A DNA stretch of 64,000 bases from Zarea fungicola (GCA_900169235.1 FWCC01000232.1:62001-126000); one strand, 5' to 3'. Counted from the stretch's first letter, positions 11,376 to 23,508 are shown. The notes: generated by a model not told the origin, from the sequence alone. A program made the numbers and translations.

Positions 11376-12212
11376 CGCCAGGAGTACCCAACAGTATCGA
11401 AATTGAAACGAATGAAGGAAAGCAACAAAAAGAGAAAGAAGTAAGAGCACTGATGTTTTTTGGTGGGGGAGGTTGGGATTCGGGGAACTGGTTTCAAGGT
11501 TGAATGCCAGGCACCGACAAAATCGATTGCTCAAGTGAAAGCGGCCTTCTCACGTGAGTGAAACGTCGCTAAGCAGTGGGCACCACCACCTTGCAATCCT
11601 CGCGCCTGGTTGCCATTCACAGTCAACGGGACAGCAGAGGAGGGAGAAAGAAGAGGAAAGGCGCAAGACGAAAAAGGCCTCGGCGGTTGGTGACAGCGCA
11701 ACACACCCCCTCTGGGGCTTGTGGCTTGTTTCCAAATTACTATTTTCGGGGTGAAAACAGCCCGCAAGAGCCAATCGATCTCGTGCCGCCCACTGAACAA
11801 ACTAGGCTACTCCGCAGCGCAGCCCTGGCAGAGATAGTCAGAAGTGTCCTACGGCTTACACCTTGCATCTAGCAACCTCCTCTTTTATGACAAGAGAAAG
11901 CGGGTTTCATAATGGTCACTGAACCAGCTCTTGGCGCTTCACGGCCGAATTTGATAGGCCGAGCTCCCCAAGGCGAAGTCATTAACTATTAGACTCCATC
12001 CAGGGTGCAGGAATCTATCGACACGGGGCGAGTTATCCAGTGGCCAAAGTAGTGCCAGAGTAAAATAGCCGCCGGTTGGCCCATACGCCAGGGCGAGTCT
12101 CCTCTAACTTATAATTATGCCAATTCCCTCTGGGTTGATATCCTGTATCCATAACATTATTTGTTTAACGAAGGTCTTCAATTGTATTTCATTTCTCCCA
12201 TCAACTCTCACC
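11376..12212. other. Intergenic between kinase-like gene and small Cys gene
   Basis: Divergent promoter region for the flanking genes. The purine-rich tract near 11635-11680 and the short frames in it show no homology I recognise. Confidence 0.5.
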
Positions 12213-12473
12213 ATGGCCCAGCTCATCATCGAACCAGGACGGATTGCCGCTGATTGCCCCCAGCGGGCAGTCTACTCTGCTTCCAACCCCAACGGTTGCC
12301 CTTGTGGGTGGTACATATACCTCTCTGCTATCTGTGGCCACGAATTCACCCGACATCCTCTAAAATGCGGTGGGCTGGTCACGCCCTCTGGCCAAAGCGG
12401 ATTTTGCAAAAGCCCGGCGCCGCAGCATCTTGTTCGAGTTGTGGCAGTCGCGGCACTTTGCCGTTTCTGTTAG
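12213..12473 (+). CDS. Small Cys/His-containing conserved fungal protein
   Basis: An 86-aa product from ATG 12213, which sits in a strong context (CTCACCATGG). An earlier in-frame ATG at 12117 is less likely. The sequence carries CPCGWYIYLSAICGHEF, then KCGG and GFCKSPAPQH, and ends in ALCRFC. The spaced Cys and His residues suggest zinc binding or disulfides. Similar short proteins with a CGHE...KCG...FCxxPAP layout occur in many Sordariomycetes, to my knowledge without known function. There is no signal peptide. The gene is short and single-exon, so expression evidence would settle it. Confidence 0.6.
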   Translation: MAQLIIEPGRIAADCPQRAVYSASNPNGCPCGWYIYLSAICGHEFTRHPLKCGGLVTPSGQSGFCKSPAPQHLVRVVAVAALCRFC

Positions 12474-13465
12474 TGGTAAGTAGATTGCTATGCCATAGAT
12501 GCCCTAGATCTGACAAAAGACAGTCATGGCGCGTCTTTGCCAACATGTTCATCAATACTTGCGCCCTCGTTTAGGGTTTTACATAGTTCTGTGACGGAAT
12601 ATATCAATGGCGACGGCTTGAGGTGAACTGCCGGTGGTGGGCAGAAAAATAAAAGTAGCACTGTGAATGAAGGCTGCGTGTGGGTCAAATCATCGTGATT
12701 CAAGTGCACAACCGTTGTAGAAGGGCGGTTGGAACCCCTCTTGAGTTATCTCGCTGTAGTTAGTTAAAGAATAATACAAGAATTATCAGGAGACAGTAAT
12801 TCCACTGTAGCCCGGACAATGATACCACGTACCAGAGTACATGTACCATTCCAACAGAATCACGTACGCGGAACAAGTTGCAAGTGATACGAGGCGCTCG
12901 AATGCAATGTTGACCTCGCATCAGCCACCAGCTACTAAATTCCACTGCATGTGAATACCCACCACTTTGTAGTGGGTGCTCACCACCGTGAGGCGGACCT
13001 TATATGGATACCAATAAGTGCCAGTACCGCCATAGACCTCCGGCCGTGCAACACATCCTGCTCGAATGCAGAAGCATTCCACTTCTTTAGCTAAGCACAG
13101 GTATTAAGGATGGTTATCAATCACGACAGCCGGCCAGCTTGCAGATCGGCGTACCTACTACGTCCACAAGCCCAAGTACATGTCAAGGTACGGCTTATAA
13201 ACACACGAAACTAAATAAAACAAATCTAGATCTGCCTTGTATATTGTTGATCTAGGTTACGAAGCCTCTGCTTCCAACTACCTTGAGCAATTGGAAATGT
13301 CTGCTGCAGACAAACACCACCGCCAAGTTTCCGTGCCAGACTCTAAAAAGGTCGGCGCATCCTAAAGATTCATTCGAGCAAGCCCTTTCCGGGCGCCTTA
13401 TATCCTGGATGCAAATCAATCCCCTTATGAATGTATCGTTTAGTCTACTCCAAAGTCAAGTGCGT
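12474..13465. other. Intergenic with a retroelement scrap
   Basis: No gene recognised apart from the possible LINE remnant listed separately at about 13.0 kb. The region also includes the 3' flank of the cysteine-rich secreted protein gene. Confidence 0.45.
13003..13092 (+). mobile_element. Possible remnant of a non-LTR retrotransposon C-terminus
   Basis: One frame reads PYMDTNKCQYRH, then AVQHILLECRSIPLL, and meets a stop at 13093. The C...HILLEC layout matches the C-terminal zinc-binding end of Tad-like LINE polyproteins (typically CxCG...T.EHVLLEC). No reverse transcriptase or endonuclease is nearby, so this would be a short 5'-truncated, mutated scrap. The match is brief and could be chance. 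Confidence 0.3.
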
Positions 13466-13816
13466 CTATTTGGGCTGCTTTGCCATGGCGTCGACGCAAG
13501 GGCCACGAGTGCAGTATGCCTCAAATTGACACACATCAGTGCAGAACTGTCCCGCAGGGCATGGTTTGCATCGTTGTGTGCAGCCCTTTGGGAGCGGTGT
13601 CTTGGGACCGGTATAGCCCAACGCGCATGCCACAGGCTGGGGTCCGTCAACTCTCACAGGAGGGTCGCATGCGGCCCCCGGTGGACAGGATGTTGGGCTG
13701 GGTTCAACATAGCAACCAGTCAAGGGGCAGCGTGGACTCAAACTCGTGGTGTTCTGCTTCTCTGTCGCGGCCATGGTAAGGCCGGCGACGGCAAGAGTGG
13801 CGAGAAGGAGGCGCAT
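13466..13816 (-). CDS. Secreted cysteine-rich protein, 12 Cys
   Basis: A 116-aa single-exon product from ATG 13816. It has a clear signal peptide (MRLLLATLAVAGLTMA) and then about 100 mature residues with 12 cysteines, an even number compatible with six disulfides. Motifs seen are RCPLTGCYVEP, SCPPGAACDPP, GCTQRCKPCPAGQFC and YCTRGPC. Pro and Gly are frequent. I do not recognise the family. Size, secretion signal and cysteine density fit small secreted effectors or cell-wall proteins. It stands alone between long intergenic stretches. Confidence 0.65.
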   Translation of the reverse strand: MRLLLATLAVAGLTMAATEKQNTTSLSPRCPLTGCYVEPSPTSCPPGAACDPPVRVDGPQPVACALGYTGPKTPLPKGCTQRCKPCPAGQFCTDVCQFEAYCTRGPCVDAMAKQPK

Positions 13817-15385
13817 TTCGGAGAGACTAGTAGCGACAGCTGTAGGAGTGGTCTGTGTTTATAGATGATGTGTGAGACTTGTTTGAGTGTACGATTTCAA
13901 GATTTTAAGAGGGCAGCGGGGGGCTTTAAATAATCTAAAATCAACGCTATTTGTCCAATCTTAATGCGAAACAGTCCAATTTGAGTTCACAAAAGTCGTT
14001 TAGCTCTGGCGTTGGACTGAAAGTGGGCGTGTCTTAGACCAGTGTGTTCGTCGCACAGCAACGTCAGGCTCACGGCGTTCTGGCAGAGCCGTTTGCGATG
14101 TGCGAGTTTCCCGTCTTTGCTTGCTATTCAAAGCTGAATTCCAATCCAGTGTTTCGTGTATGGGAAGGCAGCTCGTCGTGCGGTCAGAGGCTTGGCTGTC
14201 GCAGCAAGGAGGCATGCGACAGAAATCTAGAGCCAGATCCAGTGATCGTAAGCAAATCCCCGATCCAGGGGGGAATGCAATCTCCTGTGTTGTGTCGCTC
14301 TGGCATTTTATAAATAGCAAAAACCTAAACCAGATCGGCCTGCGAAAAAAGATAGCTATGTCTGGCACGATTCAGTGACGCAGACCGTTCGCCCGGCCGA
14401 GAAGCTTAATATTTCAACAGCATTTTTAAACGAACGTGATCCACAAAATAGAGTGCCTATCCGCGACATGTTAGACACCCGTTGCAGTGTCGCTGGGCTG
14501 TATGTCTACTGTTGTCGCCGTTTAACTTATAGGTTGTAATCTCCTCTGGTGCGACGGCCTTGAACTTTGGGATGTTGGTGCCACTGAGGTGAATGTCAAT
14601 AATGTAGCGAGTGAATACCGCGACCTGGCACCAGATAAACTAACATTCAAGGAAAGTATTGTAGTTTCATAGTCCACTCTAGCGCGAGTAAATCTACCTC
14701 CCTCGTTAGGTCGCGCTTTGATATACTTGTTGTTTCTATATTTGGAAGCAGCTTTGCTTGTATACCCCGAGAAGGTTGGCGCTAATGACAACTTTACTAC
14801 TGTATTTACAAATTCGCATGTTATTGATACCCTAGTTCATAGTCTCATTCTTTGATGTTTTTGAAAACAAATGAGATTGGAGGCATTTCTTAAATTTAAA
14901 TTTACTCTGTAAAGTGTTCCTCGCTGTTTCCGTGAAGCGCCCATTGATCGGCTGTGACTGAGCGAGTGGAAGGCGGACAGTTTTGTGCTGCGGAGCGGAC
15001 TTTGCGCACATGGTGAGGAACAGTCCGCGAAGAGTAGCCTTTCGGCGTCAACCCACAACGGATAATTATGCATTAATATAGGATAATTCGTCTTTAATAG
15101 AAGCTTCTCTTCTAATCTACTTACAAATAACCTCATATTGATGCATTTGTGGCGTCGCATGGCGGCCAAGATTGAGTGACGTGCTTTCCCAACAGATGAT
15201 GATGCCGTTGAACTATCGCCTTCTCCCTATATTGTTGTATTCCTCGACTATATAATAAGCCGGTTGTCGGTATCATTAGATATCTTGAGAATAACATTTC
15301 ACCAGCTCCCGAATATCATATTCATACAACCTCTTTTTTCCCCTCTTAGCATTCGCTCTACTATTTAAAGTCAAACTACTCTAAA
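13817..15385. other. Long intergenic region
   Basis: No gene recognised. Short frames at 14000-14378 overlap on both strands and carry no domain. The right part (14.4-15.4 kb) is AT-rich and leads into the promoter of the hydrolase gene. Confidence 0.5.
15249..15258 (+). promoter_or_regulatory. TATA-like box of the serine hydrolase gene
   Basis: TATATAATAA lies about 130 bp before the ATG at 15386. It is followed by a pyrimidine-rich leader, the usual arrangement for fungal promoters. Confidence 0.45.
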
Positions 15386-16561
15386 ATGACTAAAGTAGAA
15401 GGAACCTCGGAGGACCGCTTTGCGGAACTTCGGAAAATCTTTCAGGAACGGCTTGACTCTGGAGAGGAGCTTGGAGCCTCCATTACTGTCAATATCGATG
15501 GCAAGAACGTGGTGGATATTTGGGGAGGTCATACGTCTGCCGACCAAAGCCAGCCCTGGGGCAAGGATACAATTGTCAATGTCTGGTCTTCGGGCAAGAC
15601 TATTATCTCGTTGGCGATTCTCATTTTGGTAGATCGCGGTCTACTTGATGTTGATGAGAATGTTGCCAAGTACTGGCCAGAGTTTGCTGCTAATGGCAAG
15701 GACAATATCAAGGTTCGCCATGTGCTCTCTCATACCTCTGGTTTAAGCGGTTGGGAGCAGTTCCTTACACAGGAGGACCTCTACGACCGCGAGAAGGCCA
15801 CGCGGCTCCTAGCTGAGCAGGCACCTTGGTGGGAGCCCGGCACCGCTTCCGGCTATCATGCTATTACCATGGGCTTCCTTCTAAGTGAGCTGGTTCTCCG
15901 GGTGACAGGTAAAACCATGTCACAGTTCATCACCGATGAAATTGCGACACCTCTCAGGGTCGATTTCCAGATAGGTGCTAAAGAGGCAGACTGGCCTCGC
16001 ATTGCCTCACTGGAGCCTGAAGGGCTGAAACCAATGGAACTACCAGAAGGCATTCCTGAATTCATTCTCAAGACTTTTAGAAACGTACCCAACAACCCTG
16101 CCACTGCGATGACACCAGAGTGGCGCGCTGCTGAGCTGGCCGCAGCCAATGCGCATAGCAACTCTCGCGCCCTCTCCAAGATCATGTCAGCCATTACGCT
16201 TGGTGGCGAGGTGGATGGCGTGCGCTTGCTGAAGCCAGAGACGATTGACCTCATCTTCAAGCAGCAGTCACGCGGCGTTGACTTGATCTTGGGAATCGAC
16301 CTTCAGTTTGGAGTTGGCTTTGGACTTTCCACAGTGGACAGCACTGTCGCAAGTGTTATGTTGCCAACCGGCAAGATTTGTTTTTGGAGCGGATTAGGCG
16401 GCTCGACCATTGTGGCTGATGTAGACAGGCGCATGACGTTTTCCTATACCATGAACAAGATGTGGATGAATCTTGGAAGTGGCATCATCGCCAACCCGAA
16501 CACGGTGGAATACGCAAAGGCGATATACAAGGCGCTTGGAGTGCCTATTGGAGAGCAGTAG
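15386..16561 (+). CDS. Beta-lactamase-like serine hydrolase (class C/EstB type)
   Basis: Intronless 391-aa protein of the serine beta-lactamase/penicillin-binding superfamily (Pfam Beta-lactamase). Most fungal members are esterases, transesterases (LovD is the best-known relative) or peptidases rather than antibiotic hydrolases. The nucleophile motif SxxK is SSGK at residues 68-71. The second catalytic element is Tyr157 in SGYHAITMG (YxN reduced to YHA). The third is the WSGLGGS loop replacing KTG/HxG. There is no signal peptide, so it is probably cytosolic. The length is normal. The ATG context is TCTAAAATGAC and a TATA-like box lies upstream. Its neighbours are not a biosynthetic cluster, so the substrate is open. 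Confidence 0.9.
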   Translation: MTKVEGTSEDRFAELRKIFQERLDSGEELGASITVNIDGKNVVDIWGGHTSADQSQPWGKDTIVNVWSSGKTIISLAILILVDRGLLDVDENVAKYWPEFAANGKDNIKVRHVLSHTSGLSGWEQFLTQEDLYDREKATRLLAEQAPWWEPGTASGYHAITMGFLLSELVLRVTGKTMSQFITDEIATPLRVDFQIGAKEADWPRIASLEPEGLKPMELPEGIPEFILKTFRNVPNNPATAMTPEWRAAELAAANAHSNSRALSKIMSAITLGGEVDGVRLLKPETIDLIFKQQSRGVDLILGIDLQFGVGFGLSTVDSTVASVMLPTGKICFWSGLGGSTIVADVDRRMTFSYTMNKMWMNLGSGIIANPNTVEYAKAIYKALGVPIGEQ

Positions 16562-17576
16562 CTCCGAGAAGCTAGAATTTATCTAGGAATATAACATTTC
16601 GATTTTGAATGACACTTGAATACTTAAAAGAACATGGTCCATTTTCGTCTAGATGACTAGATTCGGCGCATCATGGCCGCCCGAAAAACTGACAGTTTGG
16701 TTGAACAACAAATGATATTATCTTTTATCCAGATCTATGCTTTTAATTACCGACATAGATTCAGGTTGCGTAGACAGGGTGTCCAAAATAAGTATTAACT
16801 TACGACTAGTCAGATAGCGCCATTATTACCCAACTACGAATAGATTTGAGACTCTTGTCCAGTTAGCGTCAATCAAGAGAAAGATACTGATAAATACCAG
16901 TGCCATATATATCCAAGTGCAGTTTATTCGTCACTTTCTAAAGTACTGTCACAAATCCACTTCGTATTCCCCGAAATTATCCCCATTATATTGTCACGAT
17001 TGCCACGCCGGCCATGCCTTACAAAGAAAGCCGACCATGGTAGGACTACTAGTATAGCAGCGATATAACTAGGTATAAAGCTGACAAAAATGTATACAGC
17101 GCTAATTTAATTACTAAAAATAACGTCGGTCAAAGTATCATGCTGATGCATTGGTTGTCCGGGAAGGAAACAATTGCTTGAATACAGAGGGCAATGTGAC
17201 TCGGTTGGTCGGCCCCTCCAATCTATGCCCTCCACGCATTGCATGTAACATACACAAATATTATAGCGCATCAACTCTCGTGGCCCTGGCTCCAGAAATA
17301 AGCACTTGGTTGAGTATGGCAACAAGAAACTTGGTAAAAATCGTTGCAGGGCTATGAAGCTGTAAATCCTTACTGAGCTGATCGTCGTAATGTTTCTTAT
17401 GTACATTCGTGTCGTCCGGTAAGGACTTACAAGGCACAGCCAAATTATTGAACAGGACCCGGCCACGTTCGCAACTCTAAATAGAAATCTATAAAAGCAT
17501 CTATTTTTCATATCCAACTGCGCGAGGTAGGTCAGTCACTCGACTACATTACAACATTATCCAAAGAATATTTACA
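16562..17576. other. AT-rich intergenic region
   Basis: No gene recognised. A TATA box (TATAAAAG, 17490-17497) sits about 80 bp before the following secreted-protein gene. Confidence 0.5.
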
Positions 17577-18046
17577 ATGCAGTCAAACTTCCTCCTCTTG
17601 CTCACGTTCTCGGCTCTTGCCGTTGCCAGCCCAGCTGCGGTGGTGAAGAAGGACAGTCGTCATGTTTACATCACCACCGGCACGTAAGTGTCTAATCACA
17701 GCCCCCAGCGTAGTTCTGCTAATACGGATTGTTGAATGTAGGAACTGGGGAGGTGCAAAGCAGAATGTTGAAGTTGAAAACAATCAGATGTACAAGTGGA
17801 ACGACAAGGTGATCTGGCAAGGTCACCACTGGTTTGGGTCACAATCTGTCGGACCTGATGAGGGTGAGAATCTCTTTCAAGATTTCCGTTGTACGTAAAA
17901 TGCCCACTAATCCGCTTCCACCAGGCGTTTGCTGCGTTCTTTATGATCAAAACTGGACTCCTTCAGGCACGATTTGTCACCCTGGTCTGGCTGATGTTGG
18001 CGCCTACTGGCTCAGCCACACTCAGCACTTTAAGTGCTGGTGGTGA
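17577..18046 (+). CDS. Small secreted Trp-rich protein
   Basis: Exons 17577-17683, 17742-17863 and 17925-18046 encode 116 aa. Both introns are GT-AG with CTAAT/CTAAC-like branch sites. The N-terminus MQSNFLLLLTFSALAVASPA is a signal peptide, followed by a KK site that may be processed. The mature part is small, rich in aromatic residues, with four Cys: paired CC in GVCCVLYDQNW, GTICHPG, and a terminal KCWW. I do not know the family. The compact secreted form with introns and its own TATA box argue for a real, expressed gene, possibly an effector or antimicrobial-like protein. It is isolated from other genes on both sides. Confidence 0.72.
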
Positions 18047-19373
18047 AGCTTGTACAGCCGGGAATAATCTTGTACTGCCTATCAACTAAAGCTTCGAAAT
18101 TGATGACATGTCTCTAGTTGGGTATTTATTCTTGCTTCTTACTCTGCATAGACAGCAAATCTTGTTTGAAGGTTTCCCGAAACGGCTGCGGCCATGCCCA
18201 TGGTTTGTTGAGCATTTTTTCGAGTCAGCAGTTCTTGTACTTTTTGTCCATGCCTCCTTCATCGGAATACTAAGCTGGGTAACTGATCAAACTTTCAGTG
18301 TAACTGACCTGACCAGTGCTTACAACACCTATTCAATTAGTTTTACCATCATTGTTCTCGTAGCTGTGAAATTGTTTTGTTGCGAAGGGACGGAATAGCC
18401 GTAACACGCGCACTGAAACAAGAGTGAGCGATGCCAACCGTGATGTCTTGCAGGTAATTGATTAGCCAAGCGACGCTATGTCTTGAATCAGAGGTTGACA
18501 ACCCGGAGCGGGTATGTGTGGCCAAGCTAGTGCAAAATTCCGTGTCGGAGTGAAGAGCCAGGCACGTGTTGTCTTGTATATTCACATGAATTCCATGGAA
18601 TTAACCTTTAGCCCAATAGTCCTGTAAGAGTTTGATCGCGTTAATTAGACCATGGCCATTTGTACTCTTGCGGCGCAGTGAAAGTGCTTGAAGCTCGCAT
18701 CCATTTCTCTTCTCCTGGAGTAGACTTTATCCCCTTTGAAGTTTATCAACCATCGCCGGGACTATCTATCTAGTAGCCCTATCATTTGGTCGCCGTTGGG
18801 ATATAATTATCGGTGCGACCGCGGCTGTATCAAATCGAGACTCTTAAATCGAATTTTTCGCAAAAAGGGGCATAGTAGCGGCGGGAGATCGGCCAGCCAG
18901 TGGCGCCCTAACGAACCAGCCGGGTTGTGCACCACACAGAGAGGAATTGGACGATGCACTCGAGGGAGATGTTGATTCGGTAGGGGTCTCGGTGTAGTAG
19001 ACAGCTTATCAGAAGTTGCCAGGCACTGCCTCCAAAAGGGATCACGACCACTTTGCAAGCTGGGGACAGGTTAAGTCGATTTATGGAAGCGTTGTCGAGT
19101 GCCTGTCAAGATCCCCGCCTCCTTTCCCGCCCCGCTGAATATTAGTAGTCACTTCAGCCTCGTCAGGCTTTTCTCAATGCTGGCAGTGGTATTTTTCTTA
19201 AGAAAGCCGAGCAGACAGAATTGAGTGGGGGCCATTTTCAATAATGCTACGAGAAGTTCTCTCCATCACCGTCGCGAAACCTCCCCGTGGCACTAGCAGA
19301 AGCACCAGCCAGTCTGGTTTCTTACATTATAAACCTCCACACAGTTGCAACTAGTTAGTCGGTTGCCCAAGTA
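18047..19373. other. Intergenic, no gene seen
   Basis: A hydrophobic 96-codon frame at 18108-18398 lacks homology and has no intron signals. The rest carries only short frames. The right end is the promoter of the membrane-protein gene. Confidence 0.5.
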
Positions 19374-21443
19374 ATGGCCAAGACACTACCAGAGCATGCT
19401 AAGCCTCGTGCGAGGGGTGCCATGGCTCTAGCATTTTTACTTGGCTTATCTATTGCCGTCGGACATCACTTCTTTTACACGGAGCTTTCTGGAAGACCGC
19501 CCCCTGCTGCTGTCTACCACGTACCGGGTACATCTATGAGCCTCACGGGACAACAGGTTAATCTCGCGGTCGGTGCTGCACTCGCATTCCTGGTCAAGTC
19601 AGCGTTGGGCGCTGCAGTGGCTGTTTCTGCCGAGCAGTCTTCATGGAGAGCAATCAAAACCCGCTCAATCACCCTCGGCGGTATTGATAGCCTGTTGTCC
19701 ATGAGAAACAACCTCTTGTACTTGTGCAACCTCGAGTCGTGGAAAAAAGGCCGATTGGGTGTGTTATTGACTGTTCTCTACTGGTATGCCCACAACTTCA
19801 TCCTGCCGCATCTTTCAAATTGATTGCGTCTCCATTTCATGCGTGGCTAATTGGCATCGTTACAATAGGCTTCTGCCAATCACTTCGCTCATAACACCGG
19901 CGACGTTGACTGTCGAAAACGTGGTGCAGATAACGAATAAGATGCAAAAGGTACCCCAGATCGATTTTACGAGCCTCAATTTTGCCGACGTTCTTGGCCA
20001 AGTGGGCCTGAGCCCCCGATATGAATACAGTAACCCGCGGTATTCTGTGTTGCGAGCTGTTGCGGGCGCGCTCTCCCAGAGCTCTATTTTGCCGATTCAG
20101 CCACCACAAAAAAACGCCACGTGGACTCTAAAGTTTCCGGGTCCTGCTATTGAATGTGGAAATGTAGACAAGGACCTGGAAAACAATATCACGGAAAATA
20201 TAAAAGCGGCGAGTCAGGCACAAAACTGTGGTTTATCCTACGGCTATATTTCGTGGGTCCCGGCAGCATCTATGAGTCGAGACGGAGTGGAGAGCATCAA
20301 TCATTTACCTTTCTATCTTGAGGATGGATTCTCCAGGCTCGGCACTGACACACTTGGCCCGCGTCTGTATAACCCGCCGGAACATGTTGAAACAAACAGC
20401 TCCCTTCGGTTCTATATCGCCGTAATGCCAGACATGCACCATACTCTCAGCACCGACTGCGTCCAACCAGTCTCAACTGTCAAAGTTGTTACCTGCCAGC
20501 TTTACAACACATCCTACGCAGCTGAATTCACGTATAAAGATGGCTCTCAGCAGATTAGGATTCTTACAGAAGGGTCCTATGGCTATATTGGATACTCTCA
20601 CGGTGCTTCAGGCGTTTGGGAGCTCTCTTATACTGTCGACCCACTGCAAGCCGGAGATTCCAATGCAACCACCGCATACAATATACCGTTGGTGCGTGGG
20701 CTTGCCTATCAGGCGGTCTTTGAAGCTTTCAGTAAAGTCCTGGCAGGGTCAATCTTAATGTCGCCCTTGGTCGGTGGCGCTGTTGGTCTGGCCATCTCGT
20801 CCAACATGGTAAATTCCCCTCTTTTCAACACCAAAGAAATGTCTTTTCTCAATAAGTGGTCGTACTCAAGTTCGTTGCAAAGTGCATCAAACGATGGAAC
20901 CGCAAAGTGGAACGGGTTATCCGTTGCGCCGCCAGAAAACTCCACGTTATCAATGAAGGATACCATCGAAGACATGTTTAAGAATGCAACAATTTCATTG
21001 ATGAGCTCTGAATTGCTACAGTAAGCCCCCCATATAGATTTCATCCATCATGGATGGGAAACAGGACCCTACTAACTACACGCAGGCCCAATTACTCATC
21101 CCCTTACGCCCCCGCGGACACCATGGTCGAGACAACGCAATACTCTTTACTGTATACTTACTCAGCCGCCACTCTTTGGGTAGCGTATGGGGTAGCACTT
21201 GGAATGTCGCTGCTTTCCGTCATTCTTGGGGCCGTGTCAGTAAGCCGAAATGGAGGCTTTTCGTACACAACCAAATTCTCCACCATTCTTCTGACATCAC
21301 AGACCGCTCACTTCTCCACCGAGTTCCAGCCTGCTGATTGCAATGGTAACGACCCAACACCCAAGAGCGTCCAAGATATTGTTGCTTCGTTCTCGGATGA
21401 CGATAAAATGACATATAAGCCGGCACCCGCTCATGAAGCATGA
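19374..21443 (+). CDS. Fungal multi-pass membrane protein of unknown function
   Basis: Exons 19374-19783, 19869-21020 and 21086-21443 give 639 aa. It is predicted as a plasma- or endomembrane protein: a transmembrane segment near residues 16-38, a second near 60-85, a third around the exon 1-2 junction (LYWLLPITSLITPATLTV), then a large, probably lumenal or extracellular domain with N-glycosylation sites. A last strong transmembrane segment is at about 553-580 (SLLYTYSAATLWVAYGVALGM), followed by a cytoplasmic tail. The layout and the PIxSxxTPATLTV motif match a family common in Fusarium and relatives that is often mislabelled formylmethionine deformylase-like. No enzymatic motif is visible. 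The family is expanded and tends to be accessory. Confidence 0.8.
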
Positions 21444-21596
21444 AGATAAACACATGCTTGCGCAAGTTGATCCCGCGAGGATAGAATTATTACCAACTTT
21501 CTGAACTGGTAAGAAGGATATCAAGACGGAGCTTCTTAGTTGAAAATTTTTATATTTGTTAGTTGGGAGTATGTTGGTTTAACAGAACGTTCTTCG

Positions 21597-21819
21597 TGTC
21601 AAAATTCATGTGCAGAGAGGGGCAACGCTCAGCCAGTATTCGAGATCTAACTTATTTGAATGCTTGATTCTGCCTTCATGTACGCATTATGACGAGTGTG
21701 AGAGGACGTGGAGGAAGCTTAGCTAGCTGTTCTGCATCATGATCAATACAAGCCGTAATTCCTACAAACGATGGCCCTGGGATATCATGTAAATGCTTGG
21801 CAGCCTTGTGATTCAAACA
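21597..21819 (+). repeat. LTR-like dispersed repeat, copy 1
   Basis: Begins TGTCA and ends CAAACA. It aligns along its length with the copy at 25836-26048. Shared blocks are TGATTCT..CTTCATGTA, GAAGCTTAGCTAGCTGT, ATGATCAA and GGGATATCA, then the CAGCCTTG/CAACCTTG tail. The TG...CA ends and a size near 220 bp fit a solo LTR of a copia-type element. No target-site duplication is visible, so the boundaries are approximate. Confidence 0.5.
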
Positions 21820-23508
21820 TTAAATGTCGAAAATTATCAAAGAAAGTATTTTACACCATTTTTTCCCTCTGTTCTGAACCTTTTATGATTGTGAATTTTG
21901 CCCCTTGCATAGCCAGTAGTTAACCCTGGTAAGCTTATTAGACCTACCCAGGTGCAAGGAACCGCCAATTGCCTCCATAGCGTGACAACAGGACGGCTGA
22001 CGAAGCAGAACACGTTCAAACCATAGATCGTAGAAATACATGGAATTCTACTCAGTTGACATCAAAAGTGACAGCAACAACCGCTTTCTAGCGTATTTCT
22101 CAGTGTCCCTTGACGGCACCAAAGTACCAAGAAGGGGCGAGGGACAGCAGAAGAGTACTAGCTTGCCCATGACCGAACTTTCAGAGCATCCTAGCTTGCC
22201 TGTAACTTCTTGGGATATTAGACCCCACTACAATCACTGATCCTAGCTGGGAGTGCAAGTGTACACCAAGGAATGTGCGACGGATGTAACAGCATGAGTC
22301 TAGCAGAGCACAGATCGTTGGGCTGAATTTCACAGCAAGTATAATCACTGGTCGGATCAGGGCAGTGAACAAGGGTACTGGCAATACGGCATATGTAAAA
22401 GAAAATGGTTATGCCGCTGTTCGGCTGTGATGACAGAGTGAAAGGCTCCGCCGCATGGGCAAGCACCGGTGCAGCCGCGGCTACACCAAACAAGCCCAGT
22501 ATTCACCACTGAAAACAGACTCTGGTATATGACAGAAATTCTACTTTAGAGTCACGCGGCTTCGCAGTTGAGACATTTACAGAGAAGTTGTACTAGAACC
22601 CTTAACCAATCTGTAAGTGAATAAGGTTGGCGGGAAATTAACCAAATCACTCTTCTCCGCAGTAGCCACCGCCACTTCTTTCACTAGCGTCATCTCCTTG
22701 CATTAACTAGTGGATTTGCGTGCTTGAGGTTGGTGGAGTATTGAAGCCATCAGTTATTTGCCGATGTGTGTCGATTTACCGCCCGAAAGCTTTATTTACC
22801 TGCCGCATACGGAGGTGATGGAGTCGACAGGGTCGGAACAAGATCAGGCTATTAATTAAACCAGCTGCCTCTCTACCATTTAATTGTGACATCTGTCGTT
22901 TTATTGGTATTAGAAATTGGGTTATATACCGTCTGTTCCTGGGAGGCTAGATATTGCTATGCCTCAGTATAGAAGTCAACCCTCGCGCAAGTATAGTAAC
23001 TCTGCCTCGTGGTTTGTAGGAAGTATTGGATGGCGGAGTAAATCTGCTAGTTTTTGTTCCATCCCCATTCAATTTTCTAGATTCCGGGCTAATGAAACTG
23101 ACCTGTTGGGGTGGCGTCTGATCCTACGGACAATGGGAAGGGCAGAACGTCCACGAACCTCGGCTGAACAAGTCCATGTTCACGAATTATAAACGCCACC
23201 AAATTGGATGTGTCTTCTCCACTGAAAGATCTGGGGTAAGTGAACTAGTCTAGTTGAAAAGTCTCCGGACGGAGCCTAACGCAACACTAACCCGGGGGGA
23301 GTCGGTGCTTGGATGGGTTTACTTGCATGAGCCATGCCGGTCTGCTATTGACAACCGGACCGCTGATTTCGTTGACAGCAGGAATTTCAATCGCTTGTGA
23401 GGCAGCAAGTGGAGAAGGTATTGAACAATCAAAATTATATAAAGAGCAAACTGGTCCTTACTTGGCAATCGCTCGGTATGCCTGTCGACCCAGTCACACT
23501 GCGCAGCC
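21820..23508. other. Intergenic, no gene seen
   Basis: Short overlapping frames only. A TATA box (TATATAAAG, 23436-23444) precedes the carboxylesterase start by about 70 bp. A short segment near 23305 vaguely resembles the internal part of 5S rRNA but is not convincing. Confidence 0.5.

Noticed and set aside
23280..23340. Segment GTCGGTGCTTGGATGGGTTTAC resembling the internal control region of 5S rRNA
   Set aside because: The flanking bases do not form helix I or the usual 5' end, and the match is limited to about 15 scattered positions.
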